DNA of 64,000 nt from positions 1 to 64,000 of the forward strand of contig JAHCAR010000018.1 in assembly GCA_019634795.1 (NCBI GenBank), given 5' to 3'. The notes beneath the pieces are model-generated. The model was not told where the DNA came from. It saw only the letters and a program-made list of their open reading frames with translations, and searched no databases. Of the stretch, positions 26,168-35,330 are shown piece by piece. This stretch comes from Dokdonella sp. (lineage in GTDB: Bacteria > Pseudomonadota > Gammaproteobacteria > Xanthomonadales > Rhodanobacteraceae). Numbering within the stretch: the first letter of the stretch is position 1; every line of letters starts with the position of its first letter. Position numbers and translations under genes: made by a program.

Positions 26168-27955
26168 TCAAAGCAGTTCCTCCCAACTCCTTGAAAGGCG
26201 CATGGCTGAATTGATCAGGCCGACCATGGAATAGGTCTGCGGGTAGTTGCCCCAGAGCTCGCCGGTCTCGGTGGCGATATCCTCGGAGAGCAAGCCGAGC
26301 GGATTGCGGTGTTCGAGCAGGCTTTCGAACAGCTTGCGGGCCTGGTCGGTGCGTCCGGTCGCTGCGAGCGCGTCGACATACCAGAAATTGCAGACCGTGA
26401 AGCTCGTCTCGGGAACGCCGAAGTCGTCGGGCGCGATGTAACGGTACAGGTGACCGCTGCGTGTCAGCTCGCGGCCGATCGCATCGACGGTGGCGACGTA
26501 ACGGGGATCGCTGGCGGATACGAAGCCCAGCTCGGCAAGCAGGAGCAGGCTGGCATCGAGGTGCTCGCCGTCGAATGCGTCGACGAAGTGTCCGCGCTTC
26601 GGGTCGATGCAGCGTGCCAGGATCGTTTCGCGGATCGTCAGCGCGCGCTGGCGCCAGAACTCCGCGCGATCGACGAGCTTCAGTTGCGCCGCGATGCGTG
26701 CGAGGCGGTCGCAGGTGGCCCAGCACATCGCACTCGAATAGGTGTGCACGGACTCGCGGCCGCGAAATTCCCAGATGCCGGCGTCGGGTTGGTCATGAGC
26801 CAACCAGGCCGATTCGCCGGCCGGCTCGAGCCAGTGGAACGCCGCGGCGTCGCCGGGGCGCGCCAGCCGCCGATCGAAGAAGAGCTGGGTGACCGCGAGC
26901 ACCACGCTGCCGTGGACGTCGTGCTGTACCTGTCGCCAGGCGTCGTTGCCGACCCGCACGGGCCCCATGCCCCGGTAGCCGGAAAGGGCCGTCGCCTCGG
27001 ACTCGAGCAACTCGCGCTCGAAGTGGATGCCGTACACGGGCGTCAGGGCCGTATCCGAGGCAGCGAGGTTGAACAGGTAGCGCGCGTATTCCTCCATGCT
27101 GCGGGTCGCGCCGAGCCGGTTCAGCGCGCGCACGACGAAGGCCGCGTCGCGCAGCCAGCAATAGCGGTAGTCCCAGTTGCGAACGGTGTGCGGCGCTTCG
27201 GGTATCGACGTGGTCATCGCCGCGACAATCGCGCCCGTGCCTTCATGCTGGCACAGCTTCAGGGTAATCGCGGCACGGATCACCGCGTCCTGCCATTCCG
27301 CAGGAATCGACAGATAACGCACCCATTCATGCCAGTATTCGAGCGTCGAACGCATCATCTGCCCGGCCAGTTGCGCCGGCTGCTCGGTGACCGGTTCGTC
27401 CTCGCCGATGATGAAATGAATCTCGCGGTCGAGCAGGAATGGAACCTCCTCGAGCAGCATCGGCAGCGAAGCATCCGTGGTAACGCGCAACACGGTCTCA
27501 CCGAGCAGGTAACGAACGTGGTTGGAGCCGGACCTGCGTTCGGGGATGCGCTCGGCGTAGCCGCTGAGCGGACGCATTCGTATGCGGACTTTAGGGGTCC
27601 CCGAAAGAGGGCGGACGCTGCGCACGAAACCCATCGGGTGGAAGACCCGGCCGAACTGCTTGTAGCGCGGCGCGAAGTCGCGAACTTCGATGCTGCTGCC
27701 GTCGTTCGCGACCAGTTGCGTCGACAGCACCGCGCTGTTGTCGAGATAGCGCTGGGTGCCGTGACTGAAGCCTTCGAGCACGACCTCGAATTTGCCGGAG
27801 TCGGCAATCTTCGGTTGCAGCAGGCTGCAAAACGCAGGGTCGCCGTCGAAGGTGGGAAAGCAGGCCCAAACCATCGCGGCGCACTCGTCGATCAACGCGC
27901 TGACGGTGCCGTTGCCGATCATGCCGAGATTGAGGTTGCTGATTGCCGATGTCAT
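26168..27955 (-). CDS. Glycoside hydrolase family 15 protein (trehalase/glucoamylase-like)
   Basis: A 595-residue cytoplasmic member of the GH15 (alpha/alpha)6 barrel family. The N-terminal beta-sandwich begins ISNLNLGMIGNGTVSALID. The family core RNWDYRYCWLRDAAFVVRAL lies near residue 258, and the C-terminal LLSEDIATETGELWGNYPQT carries the catalytic-base region. GH15 proteins in trehalose operons often hydrolyse trehalose or glucans; here it is flanked by otsB (overlapping by 4 bases) and otsA, so a role in trehalose turnover is likely. Whether it degrades trehalose or another glucoside cannot be told. Confidence 0.88.
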   Translation of the reverse strand: MTSAISNLNLGMIGNGTVSALIDECAAMVWACFPTFDGDPAFCSLLQPKIADSGKFEVVLEGFSHGTQRYLDNSAVLSTQLVANDGSSIEVRDFAPRYKQFGRVFHPMGFVRSVRPLSGTPKVRIRMRPLSGYAERIPERRSGSNHVRYLLGETVLRVTTDASLPMLLEEVPFLLDREIHFIIGEDEPVTEQPAQLAGQMMRSTLEYWHEWVRYLSIPAEWQDAVIRAAITLKLCQHEGTGAIVAAMTTSIPEAPHTVRNWDYRYCWLRDAAFVVRALNRLGATRSMEEYARYLFNLAASDTALTPVYGIHFERELLESEATALSGYRGMGPVRVGNDAWRQVQHDVHGSVVLAVTQLFFDRRLARPGDAAAFHWLEPAGESAWLAHDQPDAGIWEFRGRESVHTYSSAMCWATCDRLARIAAQLKLVDRAEFWRQRALTIRETILARCIDPKRGHFVDAFDGEHLDASLLLLAELGFVSASDPRYVATVDAIGRELTRSGHLYRYIAPDDFGVPETSFTVCNFWYVDALAATGRTDQARKLFESLLEHRNPLGLLSEDIATETGELWGNYPQTYSMVGLINSAMRLSRSWEELL

Positions 27956-28728
27956 GCCGGCGAGTCTCCCGCGGTCGTATCGAGATTGACGATCATTCGC
28001 CCGAGCCAGCGGCGAACCGAATTCGGATTGGCCAGCGCAGCACGCGCCGCGGTGGGTCGCCGGCTACCGACCACGACACTCGAACCGCCGAGGCGATTGA
28101 CGCACTCGAATGCATGTTCGTCGGTGCGGTCGTCACCGATGAACCAGGGATTGCGTCCCTGGAACGGAGTCGACTCCATCAGTCGATGCAATGCCGTACC
28201 CTTGTCGACGCCGGCCGGTTTCAGCTCGATCACGCAGTTGCCCTGCTGCAACTCGAAGCCCGAACCGGAGATCCGCAGCAAATCAAAGGCCACCTGTTCC
28301 ACTGATTCACGCTTATCCGGACACTGGCGGAAATGCAGCGCGATCGAAGATCCCTTGTCTTCGATAAGCAAGCCCGAGCGTGTGTCCATGCGATGATGCG
28401 CATGACGCAACGCGGCTTCGATGATCGGCCTGTGGATCGGAAGTTCGGCACGCTGCCCGTCGGCAGTGCGCCATTCCCCGCCGTGCAAGCCCGCTGCCGC
28501 GATCCTCGGGATTTGCACGATCGCATCGAGATCGTCGATGCCGCGACCGCTGATGATCCCGAGTGCGCCGTCGAGCAGGTCGCGGACATGGACGAGGATG
28601 CGGCGCAGTTCGTCGGGCAAGGCGACGCGCGACGGGTCGTCTGCGAACGGCACCAGGGTGCCATCGAGGTCGAAGAGCAAGGCGGCATTGCGTCCCGGGA
28701 GCGCGGGCTTTGGCAGGCGCTGATCCAT
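27952..28728 (-). CDS. otsB: Trehalose-6-phosphate phosphatase
   Basis: Removes phosphate from trehalose 6-phosphate. A 258-residue HAD-superfamily enzyme with the DxDGT nucleophile motif in LLFDLDGTLVPF near residue 20, the IISGRG motif II region, LHGGEWR, the K-containing ELKPAGVDKGTAL segment and the metal motif GDDRTDEHAF near residue 208. It is the first gene of the otsB-GH15-otsA operon and overlaps the GH15 gene by 4 bases. Confidence 0.95.
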   Translation of the reverse strand: MDQRLPKPALPGRNAALLFDLDGTLVPFADDPSRVALPDELRRILVHVRDLLDGALGIISGRGIDDLDAIVQIPRIAAAGLHGGEWRTADGQRAELPIHRPIIEAALRHAHHRMDTRSGLLIEDKGSSIALHFRQCPDKRESVEQVAFDLLRISGSGFELQQGNCVIELKPAGVDKGTALHRLMESTPFQGRNPWFIGDDRTDEHAFECVNRLGGSSVVVGSRRPTAARAALANPNSVRRWLGRMIVNLDTTAGDSPA

Positions 28729-28969
28729 CCGTCCATTGTTCCGTCAGCGCCCTGAACCTCGAATGGACAGGAGGCGCGACATCGCCAGCCCCATGCGAAT
28801 CGCGCCGCCGCAGTCCCGTTCGCGGATGTCACGTGCGTTGGCCGCTGCGTCAGTGGCAGGCATGATCCAGCGTGCATTTTGGTGCCGAGGCTCGGCGCCA
28901 GCCGGTTGAGTTCGCTCGCTGCGGACACCATCTGCTCCGCGGGTCCCCATTTCGAGCAGCGAGGTCAAC

Positions 28970-29677
28970 GTGTCCCGACTTTCCCGATTTCCGATTACGA
29001 CGCGCTGGCCCGCACGTCATCCCGAGCGCCTGCAGCTCTACTCGCTGAACACGCCGAACGGGGTCAAGGTTTCGATCATGCTCGAGGAATGCGGGCTGGC
29101 CTACGAGCCGCATCTGGTCGACTTCGCCAAGGGCGATCAGCGCTCGCCGGAATTCCTGTCGCTGAACCCGAATGGAAAGATTCCGGCCATCATCGATCCC
29201 GATGGACCGGGTGGCCAGCCGCTGCCGCTATTCGAGTCGGGGGCGATCCTTGTCTATCTGGCCGAGAAGACCGGGCAATTCGTTCCGTCCGATCCCGTGG
29301 AACGCTGGGAAACGATTCAGTGGGTATTCTTCCAGATGGCTGCCGTCGGACCGATGTTCGGCCAGGTGGGGTTCTTCTACAAGTTCGAGGGCAGGGAATT
29401 CGCCGACAAGCGCCCGCTCGAGCACTATGTGCGTGAAACAAAGCGCTTGCTCGGCATCCTCGATGCTCGCCTCGATGGACGGCGCTGGATCATGGGTAAC
29501 GACTTCACGATCGCCGATATCGCCCTGATCGGAACGGTACGCAATCTGATCACGTTCTACGATGCAAGCGACCTGGTCGGTTTCGACAGCTTCGTCCATG
29601 TCGGGTGTTGGCTCGAGCGCGCGCTGGAAAGGCCGGCCGTCCAGCGCGGACTCCTGATACCGAGTCGCAAGGCATAG
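28970..29677 (+). CDS. Glutathione S-transferase family protein (YfcG/YghU-like)
   Basis: A 235-residue cytoplasmic thioredoxin-fold protein. The N-terminal domain has LYSLNTPNGVKVSIMLEE (the Thr/Asn active-site region of the Nu class), NPNGKIPAIIDPDG and FESGAILVYLAEKTG, the glutathione-binding ES pair. The all-helical C-terminal domain ends with FTIADIALI and the WLERALERPAVQRG signature. Nu-class relatives have disulfide reductase activity with glutathione. The start codon is GTG at 28970 with GAGG upstream. Confidence 0.9.
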   Translation: MSRLSRFPITTRWPARHPERLQLYSLNTPNGVKVSIMLEECGLAYEPHLVDFAKGDQRSPEFLSLNPNGKIPAIIDPDGPGGQPLPLFESGAILVYLAEKTGQFVPSDPVERWETIQWVFFQMAAVGPMFGQVGFFYKFEGREFADKRPLEHYVRETKRLLGILDARLDGRRWIMGNDFTIADIALIGTVRNLITFYDASDLVGFDSFVHVGCWLERALERPAVQRGLLIPSRKA

Positions 29678-29718
29678 CACGGGGCCTGGCGGCGCGGCTT
29701 GCCAGCCGGCGACAGCGG

Positions 29719-30261
29719 CTACGACCGGCCTTCCTCGCGCGCCATCGCAACGAGGTCGGTGACGCCGACGTCGATTCCGGCCTGGCTGAGCAGGGTCGTG
29801 ACCTGGCCGCGGTGGTGGGTCTGGTGGTTGAAAAAATGCCCGACCAGCAATCCCAATTCGTTTTCGAAAGCCTGACCGGCCATCGTCGCGTAGCTCAAGG
29901 TGGAGGCGCAATCCTCGTCGGTCAGTTCCTCCGCGAAGGCGATGATGACCGCGTCCATCGAGTGACGGGCGGCTTGCAGGGCCGGCATGTCGTCATGCAG
30001 CGTTTGCCGCAACGAATCGGGTACCGGTATCGGCCTCATGGCTTGCAGGGAACGAAAGGCCCTTGGGTGAGCGGCGAAGCGTTTGAGCCAGATCGTATCG
30101 GCGACCATGATGTGGTTGAGCGTGCCGAACACCGAACCGAAAAACGCTCCGCGGTCCTCGCGTAGTGCCGGTACGCCCATCTGCAATGCGGCGGCGTAGA
30201 CCTTGCCGTTCATCCACTGGTTGTAGCGGGACAGGAGCCTGAAATGATTGCTGATCGTCAT
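29719..30261 (-). CDS. DinB family protein
   Basis: A 180-residue four-helix protein of the DinB/YfiT superfamily. The three metal-binding histidines are recognisable in TLNHIMVADTIWLKRF and FNHQTHHRGQVTTLL. Members act as metal-dependent thiol transferases or have unknown roles; the specific function is not known here. No strong ribosome-binding site is visible upstream of the ATG. A perfect 18-base palindromic hairpin lies 38 bases upstream and may be an operator. Confidence 0.87.
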   Translation of the reverse strand: MTISNHFRLLSRYNQWMNGKVYAAALQMGVPALREDRGAFFGSVFGTLNHIMVADTIWLKRFAAHPRAFRSLQAMRPIPVPDSLRQTLHDDMPALQAARHSMDAVIIAFAEELTDEDCASTLSYATMAGQAFENELGLLVGHFFNHQTHHRGQVTTLLSQAGIDVGVTDLVAMAREEGRS

Positions 30262-30298
30262 CGTGTTGTGCCTGCAAGCGGGGTCCGGAGAGGGAGAT

Positions 30299-30316
30299 CG
30301 AAAATGTGCATTTTCG
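30299..30316. promoter_or_regulatory. Palindrome upstream of the DinB-family gene
   Basis: CGAAAATG and CATTTTCG form perfect 8-base arms around TG. The site is 38 bases upstream of the minus-strand start codon, where an operator or leader hairpin would be expected. No T-run follows, so a terminator is unlikely. Confidence 0.4.
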
Positions 30317-30486
30317 AGATCGGCGCTCGCAAATGCCGATCGCTCTCATTGGCTCCATTTTGACACGTGGGGCGGAATTGCTCGCCAGAGGGGTGCGAAG
30401 GCGGGTGAAATCCCGGAGCGCAAATGGATGCCATGCGAGCGCCGTCGAGGCCGCCCGCGCAGCCGAAGCATGGCACTGGCGACGGC

Positions 30487-31803
30487 CTATTGCGGCTGCA
30501 CGATCTGGCCGGCGCGCACGGTGAAACGGATGCGCGTGGTGTTGTGGATGTCGGCCAGCGGGTCGGCATCGAGGACGACGAGGTCGGCGACCTTGCCGAC
30601 CTCGAGTGTGCCATGGCTCTTGCCGCGCCCGAGCGCGATCGCGCCGTTCTGAGTCGCCGCCATGATCGCCTGCATCGGCGTGAAGCCCGCCGCCTCGACC
30701 AGCAGAGCCAGCTCCTCGTGGGTGTGCGGCAGCTCGAAATCATCGCGCGGTTCGAACCAGTCGGTGCCGGTGGTCACGCGCACGCCGGCCTCGCGGGCAA
30801 GGCGAGTGGCCCGTGCTCCCCAATCGAACGCGGTTTCGGTCCAGTCCATCTTCGGGACTCCCGGATAGGACTGCATGGCCTTGTAGACATACAGCGTGGC
30901 GTCGAGGGTCACGCCGCGCTCGGCCATGCGCCGATACAGGGCGAGCAGGCGCGGATGGTCGGGTGCCACCGTTTTCCAGGGCCCCTTGGTACGCATCCGG
31001 TAGTCGCCGGGCACCTCGTCGACTGCCTCCCAGACCAGGTAGGGCGCATGCGCAAGCGAGCCGATGCCGGCCTCGACGAGATCGCCGGGCCGGGCCGGGA
31101 ACACGGTGCCATGCGCCGTGCTGAGCATGCCCTGGCGTGTTGCTTCGTGGATCAGGCGCGTGGCGAGTTCGGGTGACAGGTCGCCATAGACCTTGGCGTT
31201 GGTCGCTCCGCTGCCTTTGGCCTCGGCGATGATCTGGCGCAGATCGCTTTGCTCGGTAACCACGTGCGCCCAGGCCGCCTGGCCCGGCGCACGACCGGTC
31301 GCCAGCTCGGCGGTCGGGCCCTGCTTGAAGATGTCCGGTCCACCCAGCATGGCGCTGAACACCATGTGCGGAACGATCAGTTCGCCGCGCCCGCCAGCGC
31401 GCTCGATTTCGGCCAGGGCGCGGGCGTCGCCACCGAGATCACGGACGCCGGTGATACCGGCCTTGACCGCACGCTGGAGGATGCGTTCGGCCTGGCGGTG
31501 CGCGTCGGGGAATCGGGCGACGTGGACGTGCGTGTCGATCAGGCCCGGCATCACCCAGGCGCCATCGAGGCCGATCCGGGTCCAGGTCGCGGTGGCTTCC
31601 GGCGTGGGCGCCTGGCCCGACGAGTCGATCATGACGATGACGCCGTCGCGCGCGATCAGGCGTTGCACAGGATGCTCCGCGGCGCCCGTGCCATCGATCA
31701 GACGGAAGTCGGTCAGTTCCAGGTAGTCGACGGCCGCTGCCGTTCGGGACGCGAACAGGGCCAGCAGGGCGGCCAGACCTGCGCCGGCGAGTGAGGCATT
31801 CAT
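30487..31803 (-). CDS. Exported amidohydrolase family protein
   Basis: A 438-residue metal-dependent hydrolase with an N-terminal signal peptide (ASLAGAGLAALLALFASRTAAA). VMPGLIDTHVHVARFPD near residue 85 supplies the first metal ligands, STAHG carries a later His, and GTDWFEPRDDFELPHTHEELALL the catalytic Asp. The C-terminal GRGKSHGTLEVGKVADLVVLDADPL returns to the composite beta-sandwich typical of dipeptidase or imidazolonepropionase-like amidohydrolases. Substrate unknown. The ATG at 31803 is chosen because it begins the signal peptide. Confidence 0.85.
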   Translation of the reverse strand: MNASLAGAGLAALLALFASRTAAAVDYLELTDFRLIDGTGAAEHPVQRLIARDGVIVMIDSSGQAPTPEATATWTRIGLDGAWVMPGLIDTHVHVARFPDAHRQAERILQRAVKAGITGVRDLGGDARALAEIERAGGRGELIVPHMVFSAMLGGPDIFKQGPTAELATGRAPGQAAWAHVVTEQSDLRQIIAEAKGSGATNAKVYGDLSPELATRLIHEATRQGMLSTAHGTVFPARPGDLVEAGIGSLAHAPYLVWEAVDEVPGDYRMRTKGPWKTVAPDHPRLLALYRRMAERGVTLDATLYVYKAMQSYPGVPKMDWTETAFDWGARATRLAREAGVRVTTGTDWFEPRDDFELPHTHEELALLVEAAGFTPMQAIMAATQNGAIALGRGKSHGTLEVGKVADLVVLDADPLADIHNTTRIRFTVRAGQIVQPQ

Positions 31804-31925
31804 GCGCGTGCTCCAGCGATCGGGATGCCATGAGTCTTGCGTGGACACGGGTAGCGTTCAAGTCCCGCCGGATGGGGCGCCTGGCTGGCTCGGCCGGCGC
31901 GTGCCGGGCGCAGCAGACGAATCCG

Positions 31926-32093
31926 GATCCAGCCCTTGCGCCGGAATACGATCAGCAGGCCGATCGCCAGCGAGGCCATCGCGCTGAGCGCGATGAAGTA
32001 GCTCCAGTGCCATACCGGCCCGGGCATGAACTCGAAGTTCCTGCCGTGGTTCCCGGCGATGTCCCGGTGCGGAACCTCCTCAGTCGAAGTCAC
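31926..32093 (-). pseudogene. Fragment of a corA-like gene 3' end
   Basis: Bases 31926-32061 align without gaps to the 3' end of the intact corA-like gene (35334-35469), about 85% identical by eye, in the same orientation. The encoded stretch NFEFMPGPVWHWSYFIALSAMASLAIGLLIVFRRKGWI repeats the last TM helix of CorA in two pieces. The essential GMN motif has become GRN, the start region is unrelated, and the CorA stop codon is lost so that the frame runs into the amidohydrolase start. It is best read as a truncated duplicate and not a working transporter. Confidence 0.8.
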
Positions 32094-32167
32094 CCGCCGA
32101 AATGCTTTCTCCGACGGCGCAGCAGACCTATGCTATCCGGCACCATGGTTGCATTCGACGTGGCGCG

Positions 32168-33997
32168 ATGAATCCTGAGGAAGCGAATTCGGCGACGCGG
32201 TTCCGTTTTCTCGGCGTTGATGTCGATGGGTCGGCGCGGCAGCTCGTGGTCGACGGAATCGAGGGCGCGGTGCCGCAACGGGTCATCGACCTGCTCCTGT
32301 TGCTGTGCAGGGAGCCGCGCCAGGCATTGAGCAGGGAATCCATCTGCGAACGACTCTGGCCGGGCAATCAGATCATTTCCGATGAGTCGATCACCCAGGT
32401 CATCTACCGACTGAGAAGCGCACTTGGACCGTACGCGAAAGCCGTTGTTACCGTGCGCGGCATCGGACTTCGACTCGATGCCGACGTCACCCCCGTTTCG
32501 TCCGCCGATGGCCCCCCTGCCGTGGAAGAGGCCGCGCCCGACGACTCGGCGGACCGCATGGGACCATCTCCGGACTCCGACAAGGCACGGCAGCGGCCGC
32601 ATGGCCAAAGGCTTCGCGCGGCATCCTGGAAGGCCATCATCGGGGTGCTGCTTGTTCTCGTCGCTTCCATGCTGTGGAAGTACGGGCCGCCAGCTCAGTG
32701 GCTCCATCGTGAGTCGCCCATTGATGCCGAGCTCGGTCTGTTTCCGGAAAACATCCATGCGTCGAACGGCGAAACGCAAGCGCTGGTGTCGTCGGCGCTG
32801 AAGGCGGATGCGGTCGGCAATCGAGGACAGGCCCTGGTGCAGATGGAGGCCGCCCACGCCGGTGACCAGAGGAGCCCGTTTCCCGCCTTGATGCTTTCGA
32901 TCTGGCGAGCCAACGCCGGGCAGATGGAGCAGGCGCGGCGCTGGCTGGACCTGGCCAAGGGGCGGGTCGCCGCAGTCGACGATGCCTATCTGAGAACGGT
33001 ATTGCGCTGTGCAGAGGCTTCCATGCAGGAGGACATCTCTGCATCGATCAGTTGCCTCGGGGCGATGATCGCGCTGCGCCCGCAGGCGAGCGCGTTCCGA
33101 CTGGCCAGAGCCCGACTGCTCATGCAACGTGGCCAACGAGCGGCCGCACTCGACGACCTGCGTCAGGTCGAGATCACCAATCTGGGCAACCGGCGTATGG
33201 AAATGGCCCTGATGGACCGGGCGTCGCTCGGCGATCTGGCTGCATCGCAGGCGGTCTTTGCGGCGATTCCGGAGGAGCCACAGAACCCGGCCTACTTCGG
33301 TGTTGCGGGACGGCTTGCCTACAGCGCCGGCGATTTGCATCGGGCACGCCAGGAATTTGCCAGGGCGGCCCGCCTCGGGATCGACCACAACCGATTCGAA
33401 TGGGCGACCCAGGGGCAGATCCTTGCGGGTGTTCTCGCCGTGGCCGAAGGCGACGTGGCCGATGCGCAGGTCCGTCTCACCGACGCGCGCCAGCGCTTGC
33501 GCGACTCCAGCGAATTGCTGCGGGCCGCCGACGTCGATCTGCTGCTGGCCGAGTTGCAATTTGAATGCGGCGAGACCACTCAAGCCGGCACCCTGGTCGC
33601 CGAATCGATTGCGCTTGCACGACCTTCGGGCCAATGGGATTCCATCGCCTTCGCCGATCTCATTGCATTGCGCCTTGGGTTCCCGGATTCGGGATCCGAT
33701 ATTCAGCCACCTGCGGGCAGCATGGAGGGGCGCGGCGTCAGCGAATTTCGACGCGCGCGCAAGGCGCAGGCGCATGGGAATCGGACCGCAGCAGCACGGA
33801 GTCTGTTCGAGGCCCGGGTCGCCGGCATTTTCGATACCGCCTTCGCCGCCGAGGCAGAACTGCTGGGCCGCGAGCTGGGGGAGCCGGCCGCCGATCTCAA
33901 GCCGGTGGATCCTCCCAGCGTGCCGTTCGCCCAATTCGCCGGTCGCTGGGCCCTCGCGCCATCAGAGCGGCGCGCGAGTGGTTGCAAGGGCGGCTGA
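32168..33997 (+). CDS. Membrane-anchored CadC-like transcriptional regulator with TPR-like sensor region
   Basis: A 609-residue protein. Residues about 12-100 form an OmpR/PhoB-type winged helix (RVIDLLLLLCREPRQALSRESICERLWPG and DESITQVIYRLRSAL). A single TM helix (KAIIGVLLVLVASMLWKYG) lies near residues 153-172, and a long helical, TPR-like periplasmic part covers about residues 195-560. This is the layout of CadC/ToxR one-component regulators, where the exported part senses a signal. The next gene is an M23 peptidase on the same strand, a possible target. Both lie between two copies of the corA 3' end. Confidence 0.82.
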   Translation: MNPEEANSATRFRFLGVDVDGSARQLVVDGIEGAVPQRVIDLLLLLCREPRQALSRESICERLWPGNQIISDESITQVIYRLRSALGPYAKAVVTVRGIGLRLDADVTPVSSADGPPAVEEAAPDDSADRMGPSPDSDKARQRPHGQRLRAASWKAIIGVLLVLVASMLWKYGPPAQWLHRESPIDAELGLFPENIHASNGETQALVSSALKADAVGNRGQALVQMEAAHAGDQRSPFPALMLSIWRANAGQMEQARRWLDLAKGRVAAVDDAYLRTVLRCAEASMQEDISASISCLGAMIALRPQASAFRLARARLLMQRGQRAAALDDLRQVEITNLGNRRMEMALMDRASLGDLAASQAVFAAIPEEPQNPAYFGVAGRLAYSAGDLHRARQEFARAARLGIDHNRFEWATQGQILAGVLAVAEGDVADAQVRLTDARQRLRDSSELLRAADVDLLLAELQFECGETTQAGTLVAESIALARPSGQWDSIAFADLIALRLGFPDSGSDIQPPAGSMEGRGVSEFRRARKAQAHGNRTAAARSLFEARVAGIFDTAFAAEAELLGRELGEPAADLKPVDPPSVPFAQFAGRWALAPSERRASGCKGG

Positions 33998-34156
33998 ACG
34001 GATAGCGATTCGGCGCTCCGCGTCTCCGTTCATGCAAACGAGAGATGGTCATCAGGTTTCGATGAGGTAACGATCAGGCAGTCGGCAGCACAGTCGAAAC
34101 ACACTGTCTGGGCACGACGCGCCATGCTGGCGGGTCGGCCTTGCAGGAGATCGATC

Positions 34157-35320
34157 ATGTTCAGACACCCTGTGCTTTTCGTCGTCATCGGGCTGTTGTT
34201 CTCGAGTCTCGCCCTCGCCGACCCGGCCATCCGCACCTATCCCGTTGGCAGGCTCTACAGCGAACAGATGGATGGCGTGCGCGGAACTCGCAACGCATTG
34301 CTGCAAAACCTCTCAATCGTCAATGAACACGAAGCGGATCTCGAGGTGGAACGGGTCGAGCTGACCCTGCTGCGCTCAGGCGAGCCGCTGCAGACGCAGT
34401 GGATCGGTCCTTCGGAGCTGCGTGCGATCGCCCAGGGCGGTTCGGCGCTGGCGAGGAGCGGCATGCTCGAGGCGGCCGATTTCCAGTTTCATTCGCAGCA
34501 ACTGCTGGGCAAGGGCGTGGGCCTATCCGTAACCCCCCGGCTGACGGCAGGGACGGCGCTGATGCTCAACCACAGGATCTTCGCCTGGCGCGGGAAGGTC
34601 GATGCACTGCGAATCTCGGTGATGTTCAAGACCGGCGACGAGACGCGAACGACAAGTCACGAGATCGAGGTCATCGGAGCCACGCCCGCCATGCCGATGC
34701 GTTTCCCCCTGCGTGGGGCGTGGTACATCGGTGCGGCATCCAGTTTCCATACCGCGCATCGGTGGGCGGTGCCCGAAGAGTTCGCGCTGGATATCATCCG
34801 GCTCGGCGCGCAGAGCCGATCGTATTCCGGTGGCGGCCAGAACCTGACCGACTTTCATGCCTATGCAGCCGACGTCATCGCCGCGGCCGATGGCGAGGTT
34901 GTCTCCATCGCCAGCGACTATCCGGAATCCGCGATCGTCATCCGCCGAAGCGGCGAAACCGATGAGGTCTACATGCAACGCATCATCCAGAACCAGAACA
35001 GGCTGCTGGCGCAGGGCGCTGGCGCCGTTGTCGGCAACCACGTGGTAATCCGGCATGCCGAGGGGATGTATTCCTCCTACGCGCATTTGAAGACCGGGAG
35101 CGTCGTCGTCGCGAAGGGCGAGCGCGTAAAGGCCGGTCAGACCATCGGCAAGGTGGGCAATTCCGGAAATTCGACCGAGCCGCACCTGCATTTCCAGCTT
35201 TGCGACGGTCCGGAGCCGTTGAACTGCGCGGGCATACCGATGGACATCGCTGGCGTTCGGATCCTCATGGCCGATTCTCCGCGGCGTATCCAGGCAGGGG
35301 ATGTGGTGTTCGCCGACTAG
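34157..35320 (+). CDS. Exported M23 family metallopeptidase
   Basis: A 387-residue peptidase with a signal peptide (HPVLFVVIGLLFSSLALA). The C-terminal LytM domain has the zinc ligands in FHTAHRWAVPEEFALD (H...D) near residue 200 and HLHFQL near residue 342, plus the NHVVIRH...YSSYAHLKTGSV strand pair. Such enzymes cut peptidoglycan cross-bridges or act as activators. The N-terminal 190 residues are a beta-rich region with no recognised domain. A second His pair in the active-site groove (YSSYAHL) is intact. It follows the CadC-like regulator by about 160 bases. Confidence 0.85.
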   Translation: MFRHPVLFVVIGLLFSSLALADPAIRTYPVGRLYSEQMDGVRGTRNALLQNLSIVNEHEADLEVERVELTLLRSGEPLQTQWIGPSELRAIAQGGSALARSGMLEAADFQFHSQQLLGKGVGLSVTPRLTAGTALMLNHRIFAWRGKVDALRISVMFKTGDETRTTSHEIEVIGATPAMPMRFPLRGAWYIGAASSFHTAHRWAVPEEFALDIIRLGAQSRSYSGGGQNLTDFHAYAADVIAAADGEVVSIASDYPESAIVIRRSGETDEVYMQRIIQNQNRLLAQGAGAVVGNHVVIRHAEGMYSSYAHLKTGSVVVAKGERVKAGQTIGKVGNSGNSTEPHLHFQLCDGPEPLNCAGIPMDIAGVRILMADSPRRIQAGDVVFAD

Positions 35321-35330
35321 TTCGCATACG

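Noticed and set aside
26309-28396. A 695-codon plus-strand frame opposite the GH15 and otsB genes
   Set aside because: It is entirely antisense to two confidently identified genes and has no family motif.
31800-32093. A small functional membrane protein
   Set aside because: It matches the corA 3' end but has lost the GMN motif, the proper stop and the upstream domain, and its end overlaps the amidohydrolase start, so a decaying duplicate is more likely.
32090-33934. A 614-codon minus-strand frame opposite the CadC-like regulator
   Set aside because: The plus strand has a clear winged helix, TM helix and repeats; the antisense frame has none and lacks a plausible start.
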